From positions 39,823-103,822 of the forward strand of contig JAIBEV010000041.1 in NCBI GenBank assembly GCA_019459505.1: a stretch of 64,000 nucleotides of DNA. Direction: 5' to 3'. The translations under genes and the position numbers were made by a program. Under the pieces are notes generated by a model. The model saw only the letters and a list, made by a program, of their open reading frames with translations. It was not told where the DNA came from and ran no database searches. This document shows, piece by piece, positions 1-8,494 of the stretch. Every line of letters starts with the position of its first letter. The first letter of the stretch is position 1. This DNA comes from Candidatus Paracaedibacteraceae bacterium (lineage in GTDB: Bacteria > Pseudomonadota > Alphaproteobacteria > Paracaedibacterales > Paracaedibacteraceae).

Positions 1-125
1 AGCCATCGGTCAATATGAGCCTTTTCTTTGCTCATGCCCCTTGGCCACAGTCCATCAACTAAAATTCTCAAGCCATCTTCCTTCTCAACTGCTTGATATA
101 TGCGCTTGATTTTTAAGGTTGTCAT
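1..125 (-). CDS. DUF488 (YeaO-like) family protein, partial
   Basis: The gene runs off the left edge, and only the first 41 codons are visible. Reading from the ATG at 125-123 gives [11 protein letters not shown], then [19 protein letters not shown] and an H-I-D-x-W stretch. The VDGLWPRG block and the basic segment after it are typical of the DUF488/YeaO family, small cytosolic proteins of about 115-125 residues with no agreed function. The family assignment rests on this motif alone because the C-terminal two thirds lie outside the window. The next 230 bases contain no gene. Confidence 0.8.
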   Translation of the reverse strand, partial: MTTLKIKRIYQAVEKEDGLRILVDGLWPRGMSKEKAHIDRW

Positions 126-366
126 GGCCGACACGGATTAAATTTTTATTTTTTATTTTATCATTCTTTCTCCAAAAAGTTAATGGAAGAGATTGACTCC
201 CTCATTTGACAGAGGAGATATAAAGAAAATTAATGGATTAGGTAGTAAATTATAGGTCCGGTGTATCGAATAGATACTACCCATAGAATTTGTGAGCAAT
301 ATATGTTATTTTTTAGGTGTTAGGTATAAATACACCTAAAAAATAAATTAAAATTGAGTGCCTTTA

Positions 367-1173
367 ATGAATCGCCTATGTGCTTCCTATTGTCTTGCTG
401 ATAGCTATCAAATTGATGAATTATCTAGAATTTTTCGAAGCGAGGGCTTTAACCCCCGCTTTTATGATGATGTGATCCATGTTGAATACCCCCACGAGGA
501 TTATGGGGGTGGGGCTTTCTTTTTTCCCTATGGATGTGCTGTCTTTTGGGGAATTAAGCCCAGCGATATTGAAACCCTTTTAGAGATGGCTCAACCGGCT
601 GCTGTCAAGTCAGTTCAAGGTATTGTCTATGATGAGTGCTATTATCACTATGCTGATCAGTCAATGATCCATGAAGAAAATGACTTAATTGACTTAGACG
701 GAAGCGATCCTATCTTAAAACTTTCTCTGTCCTATGGATTGTCTCAATCAGTTAAGCTAACAGTCTTTGAGAACACCATTGCCGAGGCTATTCAGAAAAG
801 TAAGCATTTACCTGAAGAGTTAGCTCAAAAGGGAAAGACCAGCCTATCACGTCAGCAATTGTCTCGAAAAATTGGCGCTCTCTATGCGGAGCGCCATTCC
901 ATCAATCTCCACAGTGACTTGTTAGATACACCGGAATTCTTTTGGCGTCGACCCAACTATGAGTCTTATTACCATATGGCTTCAGATTATCTTGACATCG
1001 ATATGCGGACCAATATTCTAAACCAACGTCTGTCTATTCTGCAGGAATTATATGAAATTTTGTCAGATGAACTAAAACATTTACACTCATCGCGTCTCGA
1101 GTGGATTATTATTCTGCTGATCGTATCTGAAGTTGTTTTAACTCTCCTCAAAGATGTTTTAAAATGGTTATAA
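367..1173 (+). CDS. RMND1/Sif2-Sif3-type DUF155 membrane protein
   Basis: The protein has 268 residues from the ATG at 367; a GTG at 358 would add three. It begins with a short soluble region, passes through a glycine-rich FFFPYG stretch, and ends in one strongly hydrophobic segment (WIIILLIVSEVVLTLL) just before the C-terminus. This layout, with the conserved FW/EY and YY-H patches in the middle, matches the DUF155 family that includes yeast Rmd1 and human RMND1, which are single-span proteins with a large N-terminal domain. Bacterial members have no well-defined role. No strong Shine-Dalgarno sequence precedes either start, so the start is uncertain. The gene stands alone. Confidence 0.72.
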   Translation: MNRLCASYCLADSYQIDELSRIFRSEGFNPRFYDDVIHVEYPHEDYGGGAFFFPYGCAVFWGIKPSDIETLLEMAQPAAVKSVQGIVYDECYYHYADQSMIHEENDLIDLDGSDPILKLSLSYGLSQSVKLTVFENTIAEAIQKSKHLPEELAQKGKTSLSRQQLSRKIGALYAERHSINLHSDLLDTPEFFWRRPNYESYYHMASDYLDIDMRTNILNQRLSILQELYEILSDELKHLHSSRLEWIIILLIVSEVVLTLLKDVLKWL

Positions 1174-1353
1174 AGGATATCATCCTTAAAGAAAATCAAT
1201 CGACTGTAACCTGAGACAAACTTTTTCCCTAAAAAGCTAGCCTTTCAGACAATAAACTTTCTTTTTAAAGGAGAAAGGCAGTAAAGGCATCAAGAGATAC
1301 CAATTTTGGACAAAATTTGCTAGAATAGAAAAAATAATTAAAGGAATTTTTAA

Positions 1354-1527
1354 ATGTTAGAAGATTTAATCATCTTGATCAATGATCTCAATACAACGAT
1401 AATCAACTATTGGGGTAAACATCCTATTTTTACAGGAATTGTGGGCGGATTAATTGCCTTAAGAATTCTGTGTGCCGTCTTCAAAGCAGGTAAACGATTA
1501 ATTAAGGTTGCGTTTGATCGATCATAA
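1354..1527 (+). CDS. small hydrophobic protein, 57 aa
   Basis: A 57-codon frame opens at an ATG 7 bases after an AAGGAA Shine-Dalgarno-like sequence and ends in TAA at 1525. The product starts MLEDLIILINDLNTTIINYW, has a hydrophobic stretch containing FTGIVGGLIALRILCAVF, and finishes with a basic tail (KAGKRLIK). A single membrane helix with cytoplasmic basic residues is the natural reading. It lies just upstream of glmM on the same strand. I recognise no family. Support comes from the ribosome-binding site, the amino-acid composition and the good fit in the gap. Confidence 0.5.
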   Translation: MLEDLIILINDLNTTIINYWGKHPIFTGIVGGLIALRILCAVFKAGKRLIKVAFDRS

Positions 1528-1590
1528 ATCTTGTTATTTATTGTATAGCACCTTATTTTTATGATGTTAACTCTATCTTCGGGATCAGTC

Positions 1591-2955
1591 ATGTCGGCAA
1601 AACACCAACCCCGTACACTTTTTGGTACTGACGGTATTCGGGGCAAAGCCAATCAGTATCCTATCACCCCTGATATGATGCTCAAAACAGCTATGGCTGC
1701 TGCCCAAATTTTTACCCGTGGTAACCACCGCCATACAGTGGTTATCGGCAAGGACACGCGTCAATCCGGCTATATGATTGAAATGGCATTGACGTCTGGA
1801 TTTGCGGCAATGGGGGTTGATGTGGCTTTACTTGGTCCTTTGCCTACTCCTGCTGTGGCTAATTTAACGCGAGCTCTTAGAGCCGACCTGGGCGTGATGA
1901 TTTCCGCGTCGCATAACCCTTATCATGACAATGGAATTAAATTTTTTAATTCTGAGGGGAATAAGTTGACTGACGCTGAGGAAGTTGCGCTCGAAAATCT
2001 TATCCTAGAGGGGACCTTTAATCTTGCCGATCCGTATCATGTGGGTAAAGTTCGACGGGTTGATGATGCCATGGGGCGCTATGTTGAATATGCAAAAGCA
2101 ACGCTTCCTCGCTCTATGAGATTGGATGGCCTTAAGATTGTGATTGATTGCGCGCATGGCGCTGCTTATAAGGTGGCCCCCCAGGTGCTGTGGGAACTCG
2201 GCGCTGATGTTATCAGTATTGGTGTTTCACCGGATGGAATGAATATTAATGCAGCTTGTGGCGCAACGTCAACGGCATTGCTCAAAGAAAGCGTCATTAA
2301 GCATCAAGCGCATCTCGGTATTGCTTTAGACGGAGACGCCGACCGTCTCATTATGGTTGATGAAAATGGTAATGTTATTAATGGCGATGCCATTATGGCA
2401 CTCATTGCAACGTCTTGGCATCAACATGACCTTTTAAAAGGAAATGGCGTGGTTGCAACTCAAATGTCCAATCTAGGCTTAGAACGATATTTAAACAGCC
2501 TGGGGCTTGACTTAATTCGTACGGCTGTGGGTGATCGCTATGTTATTGAAGGCATGCAATCTCGCGGTTGTAATGTGGGGGGGGAACAATCAGGACACAT
2601 GATTTTGTCTGATTATTGTACCACCGGTGATGGTCTCGTGGCAGCTCTTCAAGTTCTAAGAGTCTTAACTGAACGGAACCAAAAACTATCAGAAATTGGA
2701 CGGCCATTTATTCCTGTTCCTCAGTTTATGCGCAATGTTCGCGTGCAAAGCAAAGCGATCATGTCGCATGAAGAAATTCAGGAAGCGTTGCATAAAGCAG
2801 AGGGTGAGCTAAAAAGGGTTGGTGGACGTCTTCTCGTTCGACCGTCGGGAACCGAGCCCTTAGTCCGAGTTATGGCAGAAGCAGATGATGAACAAGCCAT
2901 CAATAATATTGTTCAAGCTATTGAAGCTGTTATCCTGAAGGTAAATGGTCAATGA
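1591..2955 (+). CDS. glmM: phosphoglucosamine mutase GlmM
   Basis: GlmM interconverts glucosamine-6-phosphate and glucosamine-1-phosphate, a cytosolic step towards UDP-GlcNAc for peptidoglycan and LPS. The N-terminus carries FGTDGIRG, the phosphoserine loop reads MISASHNPYHDNGIKFF, the metal-binding loop reads DGDADR, and the C-terminal phosphate-binding loop reads RPSGTEPLVRVM. From the ATG at 1591 the protein has 454 residues, the family's normal length. An upstream ATG at 1561 would add a ten-residue extension that does not resemble the family. The stop overlaps the next gene by 4 bases (ATGA), which suggests translational coupling with the sugar transferase. Confidence 0.96.
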   Translation: MSAKHQPRTLFGTDGIRGKANQYPITPDMMLKTAMAAAQIFTRGNHRHTVVIGKDTRQSGYMIEMALTSGFAAMGVDVALLGPLPTPAVANLTRALRADLGVMISASHNPYHDNGIKFFNSEGNKLTDAEEVALENLILEGTFNLADPYHVGKVRRVDDAMGRYVEYAKATLPRSMRLDGLKIVIDCAHGAAYKVAPQVLWELGADVISIGVSPDGMNINAACGATSTALLKESVIKHQAHLGIALDGDADRLIMVDENGNVINGDAIMALIATSWHQHDLLKGNGVVATQMSNLGLERYLNSLGLDLIRTAVGDRYVIEGMQSRGCNVGGEQSGHMILSDYCTTGDGLVAALQVLRVLTERNQKLSEIGRPFIPVPQFMRNVRVQSKAIMSHEEIQEALHKAEGELKRVGGRLLVRPSGTEPLVRVMAEADDEQAINNIVQAIEAVILKVNGQ

Positions 2956-3515
2956 TCAAACGCTTTATGGATATAATAGGGTCAATTCTGTGTCTCATTA
3001 TTTTTTCAGTTCCTTTGATTTTCGTGGCTCTTGCCGTCAAACTAACATCCAAAGGACCGATATTGCATTGGTCTGAACGCATCGGACTTCATAGTATTCC
3101 GTTTTACATGCCTAAATTTAGATCCATGCAGGTCGACACGCCTCAAGTTGCCACAAGCCTTTTGCTCAATCCTCATGAATTTCTCACGCCTATTGGAAGT
3201 TTTATTCGCAAGACCAGTCTGGATGAGTTACCCCAGCTGTGGTCTATTCTTAAGGGTGACCTTAGCTTTGTTGGCCCTCGGCCTGCTCTTTACAACGAAT
3301 ATGAATGGCTTGATCTGCGTCGATTAAAAGGAATTGACCAGATTAGGCCGGGTTTAACGGGCTGGGCTCAGGTTAATGGAAGGGATTCTCTTTCCACTTT
3401 AGAAAAAGTAAGATTTGAGGAAGAATATTTACAGCGCCAAAGCCTAGCTTTTGATCTTTATATTATATGGTTAACCTTTATTAAGGTCGTTCGTCGTGAG
3501 GGCATCAGTCATTGA
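2952..3515 (+). CDS. bacterial sugar transferase (undecaprenyl-phosphate type)
   Basis: The 187-residue protein belongs to the WcaJ/RfbP/PglC sugar-1-phosphate transferase family, which moves a sugar phosphate onto undecaprenyl phosphate to start surface glycan synthesis. It has one N-terminal membrane or re-entrant helix (about residues 8-30) followed by the catalytic block: PKFRSM, then KTSLDELPQL, LSFVGPRPAL, RPGLTGWAQVNGR and FDLYIIW. It is the short PglC-like form, without the extra N-terminal helices of WcaJ. The start codon overlaps the glmM stop, so both probably share a transcript linking amino-sugar supply to glycan initiation. A hairpin follows at 3618. The sugar substrate cannot be told from sequence. 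Confidence 0.9.
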   Translation: MIKRFMDIIGSILCLIIFSVPLIFVALAVKLTSKGPILHWSERIGLHSIPFYMPKFRSMQVDTPQVATSLLLNPHEFLTPIGSFIRKTSLDELPQLWSILKGDLSFVGPRPALYNEYEWLDLRRLKGIDQIRPGLTGWAQVNGRDSLSTLEKVRFEEEYLQRQSLAFDLYIIWLTFIKVVRREGISH

Positions 3516-3617
3516 TAAGAAGTGTCGAGCGTGAAAAGTCAGTTTTTCTCGGTCAATCGAAGAGCGACCCCGAAACTCGATAGGGTAAGAAAAATAATAA
3601 TCATAAAAAAGATTTAT

Positions 3618-3645
3618 CCCCTGCCTTGAGCAGGGGTTTCGTTAT
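3618..3645 (+). terminator. Rho-independent terminator after the glmM operon
   Basis: CCCCTGC and GCAGGGG form a perfect 7-bp stem around a 5-base loop, followed by a short T-rich stretch (TTTCGTT). It lies about 100 bases after the sugar transferase stop. The T-run is modest, so it could also be a member of the GC-rich hairpin repeats seen elsewhere in the window. Confidence 0.55.
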
Positions 3646-3765
3646 CACAAGGAAAAAATTTTGCTTGCCTGCTCGAAAGCCCCGCTCTGAGACAGAGAAA
3701 AGGAGTTTAATAGGATGAGAAAAGAGGGAGGAACAGACGAGGTCCTCTCCTGACAGAGATAAAAA

Positions 3766-4086
3766 TTAGAGACCTTTATCTTCAATAAGTTGACGGAGTT
3801 CACCCGTCTGATACATTTCGCGGACAATATCGCAGCCACCGACAAATTCACCGGCGACATATAGTTGAGGAATTGTTGGCCAATTACTATAGTCTTTAAT
3901 TCCTTGGCGAATTTCTGCATCCAGTAAAACGTTTATAGTTTTAAAGGGTTTGTTTAGCATCTTTAAGATTTGCACAACCACTGCAGAAAATCCGCATTGA
4001 GGCATTTCTGCATCGCCTTTCATAAATAAGACGATTTGGGTCGCCTGGATTTCTGCATCTAATTCGGCGTGAATATTTCTGTCCAT
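3766..4086 (-). CDS. grxD: monothiol glutaredoxin Grx4
   Basis: The 106-residue protein has the full Grx4 pattern: FMKGDAEMPQCGFS with the single active-site cysteine, a WPTIPQLY cis-proline loop, and a GGCDIV glutathione-binding loop. Monothiol CGFS glutaredoxins bind a [2Fe-2S] cluster with glutathione and work with BolA in iron-sulfur trafficking and iron sensing. The bolA gene lies only 9 bases upstream on the same strand, the classic alphaproteobacterial pairing, so a Grx4-BolA complex is expected. Confidence 0.96.
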   Translation of the reverse strand: MDRNIHAELDAEIQATQIVLFMKGDAEMPQCGFSAVVVQILKMLNKPFKTINVLLDAEIRQGIKDYSNWPTIPQLYVAGEFVGGCDIVREMYQTGELRQLIEDKGL

Positions 4087-4095
4087 TATCTATCC

Positions 4096-4329
4096 TTATT
4101 CTTTAACTAATGTTGTCAGGGCCAAAGCATGGAGTTGTCCGCCCATGCGTCCCCCCAACGCTTGATACACAAGCTGATGTTGTTGGACGCGTGATTTCCC
4201 GACAAAGGCGGTCGATTTTACTGTCGCCGCATAATGCTCTCCATCACCCGCCAAATCTTTAATTTCAATTTCCGCATCCGGCATGCCTGTTTGGATGAGC
4301 GTTTGTATTTCTTCGATTGACATTGCCAT
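4096..4329 (-). CDS. bolA: BolA family protein
   Basis: The 77-residue protein starts MAMSIEEIQTLIQTGMPDAE, continues with the GDGEHYAATVKSTAF loop, and ends with HQLVYQALGGRMGGQLHALAL. The conserved histidine near the C-terminus is one of the ligands used when BolA and a CGFS glutaredoxin share an iron-sulfur cluster. A GAGGAG ribosome-binding site precedes the ATG at 4329. The gene sits 3 bases after the purC-like gene and 9 bases before grxD, so the three form one transcription unit. Confidence 0.93.
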   Translation of the reverse strand: MAMSIEEIQTLIQTGMPDAEIEIKDLAGDGEHYAATVKSTAFVGKSRVQQHQLVYQALGGRMGGQLHALALTTLVKE

Positions 4330-4332
4330 GGG

Positions 4333-5157
4333 TTAAGCTCCTCGTTCAATAACACCAAAATTTTCATTTAATTCAAGGGGGCCTGTGTCACCCAAGATGC
4401 GAAAGCGACGAGCAACTTCCTGATACCGTAAGGCCAGCTCATGGGGGGAGACTCCACCAATTGCTCGTCCATCCATCCGTGTTCCTGTTTTTAGGTCCAG
4501 AATGCTGCAGGTGTCGGGGGTAATCTCATCGATAATTAACACACGAGATTCTTCAAAATAATCACCTTGATAAATGCGACCAAATTCAAGGGTTACATTA
4601 AGAAGTCGCATGCCGACGGCAAAAAATTGGCCGCTCAAAAAATCGTTAACGCGGCGTGCAAGCAACATAATATCTTCTACTTCATCAGGCCGTGCCCAAT
4701 CCAAGGCATCTACATGTTCGGGGGCGATGATGGGATATTCCAATTCACGCGACTTATAGGATAGCTCCACGACAGGTTTTGATAGAATTTCATGTTCGCC
4801 AAATCCTAAACGCTCAGCAAATTCATCGGCAGCAACATTGTGCACCGTGACCCGAAAATTATAGGGGTCAGCCATGCGAATTAATTGCTCTGACATATTC
4901 AGTCGTCGGATAAAGTGAGTTTCTAACCCCATGTCATTTAAACGAGTCATAAAGAGTTCGGATAAACGATTGTTGAGGGCACCTTTGCCAGCAACCTCAA
5001 AAAACTCATCATCTAAGGGAGAGAGTGTGTCACGGAACTGCATGGTATAGGCACCTGACTCCATTCCATCAAATAGGGTTTTATGAGTTCCCTCATTGAC
5101 CTGTCGGCGTTTAGGGGAACTTCCCAAATTTAATAGAGAACTAAAGCTAATGGCCAT
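4333..5157 (-). CDS. SAICAR synthetase (PurC)-like protein, divergent paralogue
   Basis: The ATG at 5157 follows a good AAGGAGCT site and gives 274 residues; an upstream ATG at 5202 lacks one. The fold signature of SAICAR synthetase is clear: GKGALNNRLSELFMTRL, ETHFIRR, a VHNVAADEFAERLG segment, IIAPEHVDAL, ARRVNDFL and LEFGRIYQGD. PurC catalyses an ATP-dependent step of purine synthesis. The N-terminal ATP loop that usually reads G-K-x-K reads GMES here (residues 31-34), so catalysis is doubtful. In many alphaproteobacteria purC, purS, purQ and purL precede bolA and grxD; here purS, purQ and purL are missing. This may be a specialised paralogue or a remnant under new selection. Confidence 0.8.
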   Translation of the reverse strand: MAISFSSLLNLGSSPKRRQVNEGTHKTLFDGMESGAYTMQFRDTLSPLDDEFFEVAGKGALNNRLSELFMTRLNDMGLETHFIRRLNMSEQLIRMADPYNFRVTVHNVAADEFAERLGFGEHEILSKPVVELSYKSRELEYPIIAPEHVDALDWARPDEVEDIMLLARRVNDFLSGQFFAVGMRLLNVTLEFGRIYQGDYFEESRVLIIDEITPDTCSILDLKTGTRMDGRAIGGVSPHELALRYQEVARRFRILGDTGPLELNENFGVIERGA

Positions 5158-5420
5158 AATAATAGCTCCTTTTTCTTTGTTATCTCTAAAATAGTCGCTC
5201 ATCCAACAAATTACAATAGGGGAATAGAGGCAGAAGACAAGGTGGGGAAGAAATATAAATATAGATCAGCTCTTTGAAGAGAGAGTAGGGAGGTTATATA
5301 TAGTGAATTTATCATATTAATCTATTGTTAATAAATAAAAAATTGGCGGGTTTTCTTACTGCTTAAGGTAGGCTTAAAGGTAAGTCCTTTTATCTACAAT
5401 GCTGAAATAAATTGATAAAT

Positions 5421-8400
5421 ATGTCTCCTTCTCCTGTTTCTAACTCTGGGTGGTCTTCTCCTTTAAAGTCCAGATTTGGAATAGTTTTAGGCTTTAACAG
5501 CTCTTTTTTAATCTCCATTACTCCTCTTTGGATATGGATGCTAATGGATATAAGCATTCATCCAGCCTATGCCGGTTGGACAGGCGGAGCATCAGGAGGT
5601 ACTTCAAGCGCAAGTGGAGGAGGTGTCGGTAGTCCAGGGGTAAGGAGTTTTGGAGGTGGCGGCGGTAATACCTATACGGCTAGCCCTGTTGCTGGGGCAG
5701 GAGGAGGCGGAAGTACTAGTGGTAGTGGTACTTGAGGAACGGGAGGGGGAGCTGCTGCGGGGAGTTTTCCAGCAGCAAATGGTGGGAATGGTCAGAATGG
5801 CAGTGGGACGGGAGCAGGGGGAATACTTCTTGCGGCAACTACTGGTGGTGGAGGAGGAAATACGACTATTGTAAATTCCAGCCCTACAAATGTTATTAAA
5901 GGAGGAACAGGCGGTACAGGGGGCGGATTTGTTAGCCTTCTGATCCTTAATAATGCGGGAAGTATGGGGGTGGCGGAGGGGGTGATGGCGCCCTGATTAC
6001 AGATTCTGTTGCGTTAACAACTTCTATTACCGGAGGGGCAGGAGGCACAGCAGACAGTATTGGTGGTGGTGGCGGTGGGGCTGGCGCCTTTCTCTATGTA
6101 AATAGCAGTATTATTAATAGAGGAACTATCAGCGGCGGCAAGGGAGGAACGGGCCTTAAAGATGGTTGGGTTGGTATAGGCGGTAGCGGGGCAGGGGGGC
6201 TAGTGGCTCAACTTCTTCCTCTACCTATAGTCAAGGGGGCACCGGTATTGTCGGTTTTTCAGGGATTTATCGAGTAGCTCTAGCGCTCAAACTATTGGCG
6301 ATTTATCTGGTAATGGCGGTGAAGTTAAGCTGAATAGCTATGGCTTAACGGTGGGAACGCTTAATGGTAGGACTTATGCTGGGATTATTTCTGGCAATGG
6401 GGGGATCACTAAACAAGGAACAGGTAAGCTGACGTTAACAGGGCCAACTCCCTATACCGGCCCGACAACCGTGACAGAAGGAACCCTGGCAATCGGCGCG
6501 GGCGGATCCCTGGCTCAAAGTTCAACGGTTAATCTCTCGACCCCAGGCGCTGTTGTCGATTTATCGTCAGCTGGATCGCAAACCCTGAAGGATCTGACAG
6601 GGGTAAGTGGAACAAGCCTCATTCTTGGCACCAATGCCAGCGATATATTAACGCTTGGAACAGCGAATTCGAGAACTTTTGGTGGGACAATCACGGGTAA
6701 TGGTGGCCTCCTCAAACAAGGAACGGGCCTCTTAACGTTGACCGGGACGAATACTTACACGGGCCCGACGAGCATCAATGGCGGAGAGCTTAAAGTTAAC
6801 GGGTCGATTGCTAATTCCGCTGTTACTGTGACCCATGGAACCCGGATCAGTGGTATAGGAACAGTTGGACCCTTAACGACGTTGGGGACCATTGCACCCG
6901 GTAATTCCATTGGAAAATTAATTGTGAATGGTAACTATACTCAACCCGGTACCTATGAGTGTGAAGTTGATAGCTATGGTAATACAGACCAGATTGAGAT
7001 TAATGGATCAGCGAATTTAAGCGGTGGTACCCTTAAGGTCATGCCTTTAGCCGGCAATCATCCCAATGGCTTCAGTCAAAGCTATACGATTTTAACGGCA
7101 ATAGGGGGATTAGGAAATACAACCTTTGCCACAGTCAATGGAACCTCGCCTTTATTTACATATCAGGCAGCTTATGGGACCTATGATGCCTCTATTACTA
7201 TAACCAAGACTTTATCCGTAAATCAGGCGATTCCACTAGGTAACCCCGGCAGAGTTGCAGAGTATATTAATGTGTATGGGCCACCCACCTTGACGAATAC
7301 GCTCAACACTCTTGATAGGAATCAGTTAACCAAGGCATTTAATGATATCAGCCCTGCAGCTAATACTCAAGTATCGGATATGATCAGTAATGCTGAATTG
7401 AGTGCTATGGATAAAAGCTTTATGAGGTCTAATACAGATCGATTAATTAAAAATTTTGCTCAGCTCCAGGCACAACTGATGCTAAATCTGATGTCTTTCA
7501 AACAGAGTTTTACTCAACTTTTTGCTTCTAAACTGCACCATAAAACGACCGCATTTGTAATTGATCAGGATAGAAATTTCAAATATTTTCCTTTTTCTAC
7601 CCGCTCTGTCTTAGAGAAAGCAACAGTCTGGATGCACGGGAGTGCAGGACGCTTTGGTCAAGATAATATTGCTGATCCTTCTGGTCTTGCTGTTCAGGGG
7701 GTAAAGGGCAATGCTTATCACACGAATGTGGGGTTGGATTATGCGTTCTCCCCTAACTTCACAGGGGGTATCACGACAGGTTATGGCTCCCACCAGTATA
7801 AAATGAAAGTTAATGGCGATAAGGGCAGCACTAATTCCGTCCGAATCGGTGTGTATGGGTTAGGGGAAATGAGTCCGGCTTGGTATATTAAGGGTGCTAT
7901 TTATTATGGTCATCACCGCTTTAAAGGCAATCGCATTATGACTGTCATTCCCGCTGTAGCCCATCAGAAACATCGAGGAAATCATCTCAGTGGCTTGATT
8001 GAGCTTGGACATGATATTAGGCTGTCACAGTCCTGGGCCATAACGCCGTATATGAGTGGGGAAGCTTTGTCGTTGTGGGAGAAAAGATATACTGAAAGGG
8101 GGGCAAATATCCAAAACCTCCGGGTCAGAGATCGACATAGTACCACTGTCCAAGGAAAGACCGGTATTCAGGGGAGCAAGAGCTGGAATAGAGATGATTG
8201 TAGGGTGGGTTACAGTTTTGCTCGATTAGGTCTCACCTATCGCCGTGTCTTACATAAAAACCAAAAGGTTTATGCAGCATTGATCGACCAAGGTGGCCAA
8301 TTTACAGTGCTTTCTAAAAATAAACATCATGTATTAGCCAATCCAAGTGCGGGTATAACGGCTCTTATAAAGAGGGATCTATCTTTAGCTTTGACTTCTG

Positions 8401-8465
8401 AAGGGGAGATAGGAGCCACTCAACGCAACCATCAAGCCATGATTCGGCTCAGTTGGAAGGGGTAG
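5421..8465 (+). pseudogene. autotransporter with PATR repeats, interrupted by one stop and three frameshifts
   Basis: The gene reads as one protein of about 1,015 residues once four defects are corrected. It begins with a long signal-peptide-like segment ending near HPAYAGW. A glycine/serine-rich passenger follows, then two passenger-associated repeats (KQGTGKLTLTGPTPYTGPTT and KQGTGLLTLTGTNTYTGPTS), then a C-terminal beta-barrel from about 7610 to the end. The defects are an in-frame TGA at 5733-5735, a shift near the G5 run at 5966-5970, another at the G6 run 6194-6199, and a third at 6262-6264. Each shift moves the frame by -1, so the original frame returns by 6351. The intact downstream part (6351-8465) is 704 codons. 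The product would be a surface-exposed or released adhesin-like protein. Confidence 0.82.
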
Positions 8466-8494
8466 CCCCTGCTAATTTGGCCATTAAGGTCCCT

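Noticed and set aside
3645..3920. 91-codon minus-strand frame
   Set aside because: It overlaps grxD in another frame and has no independent support.
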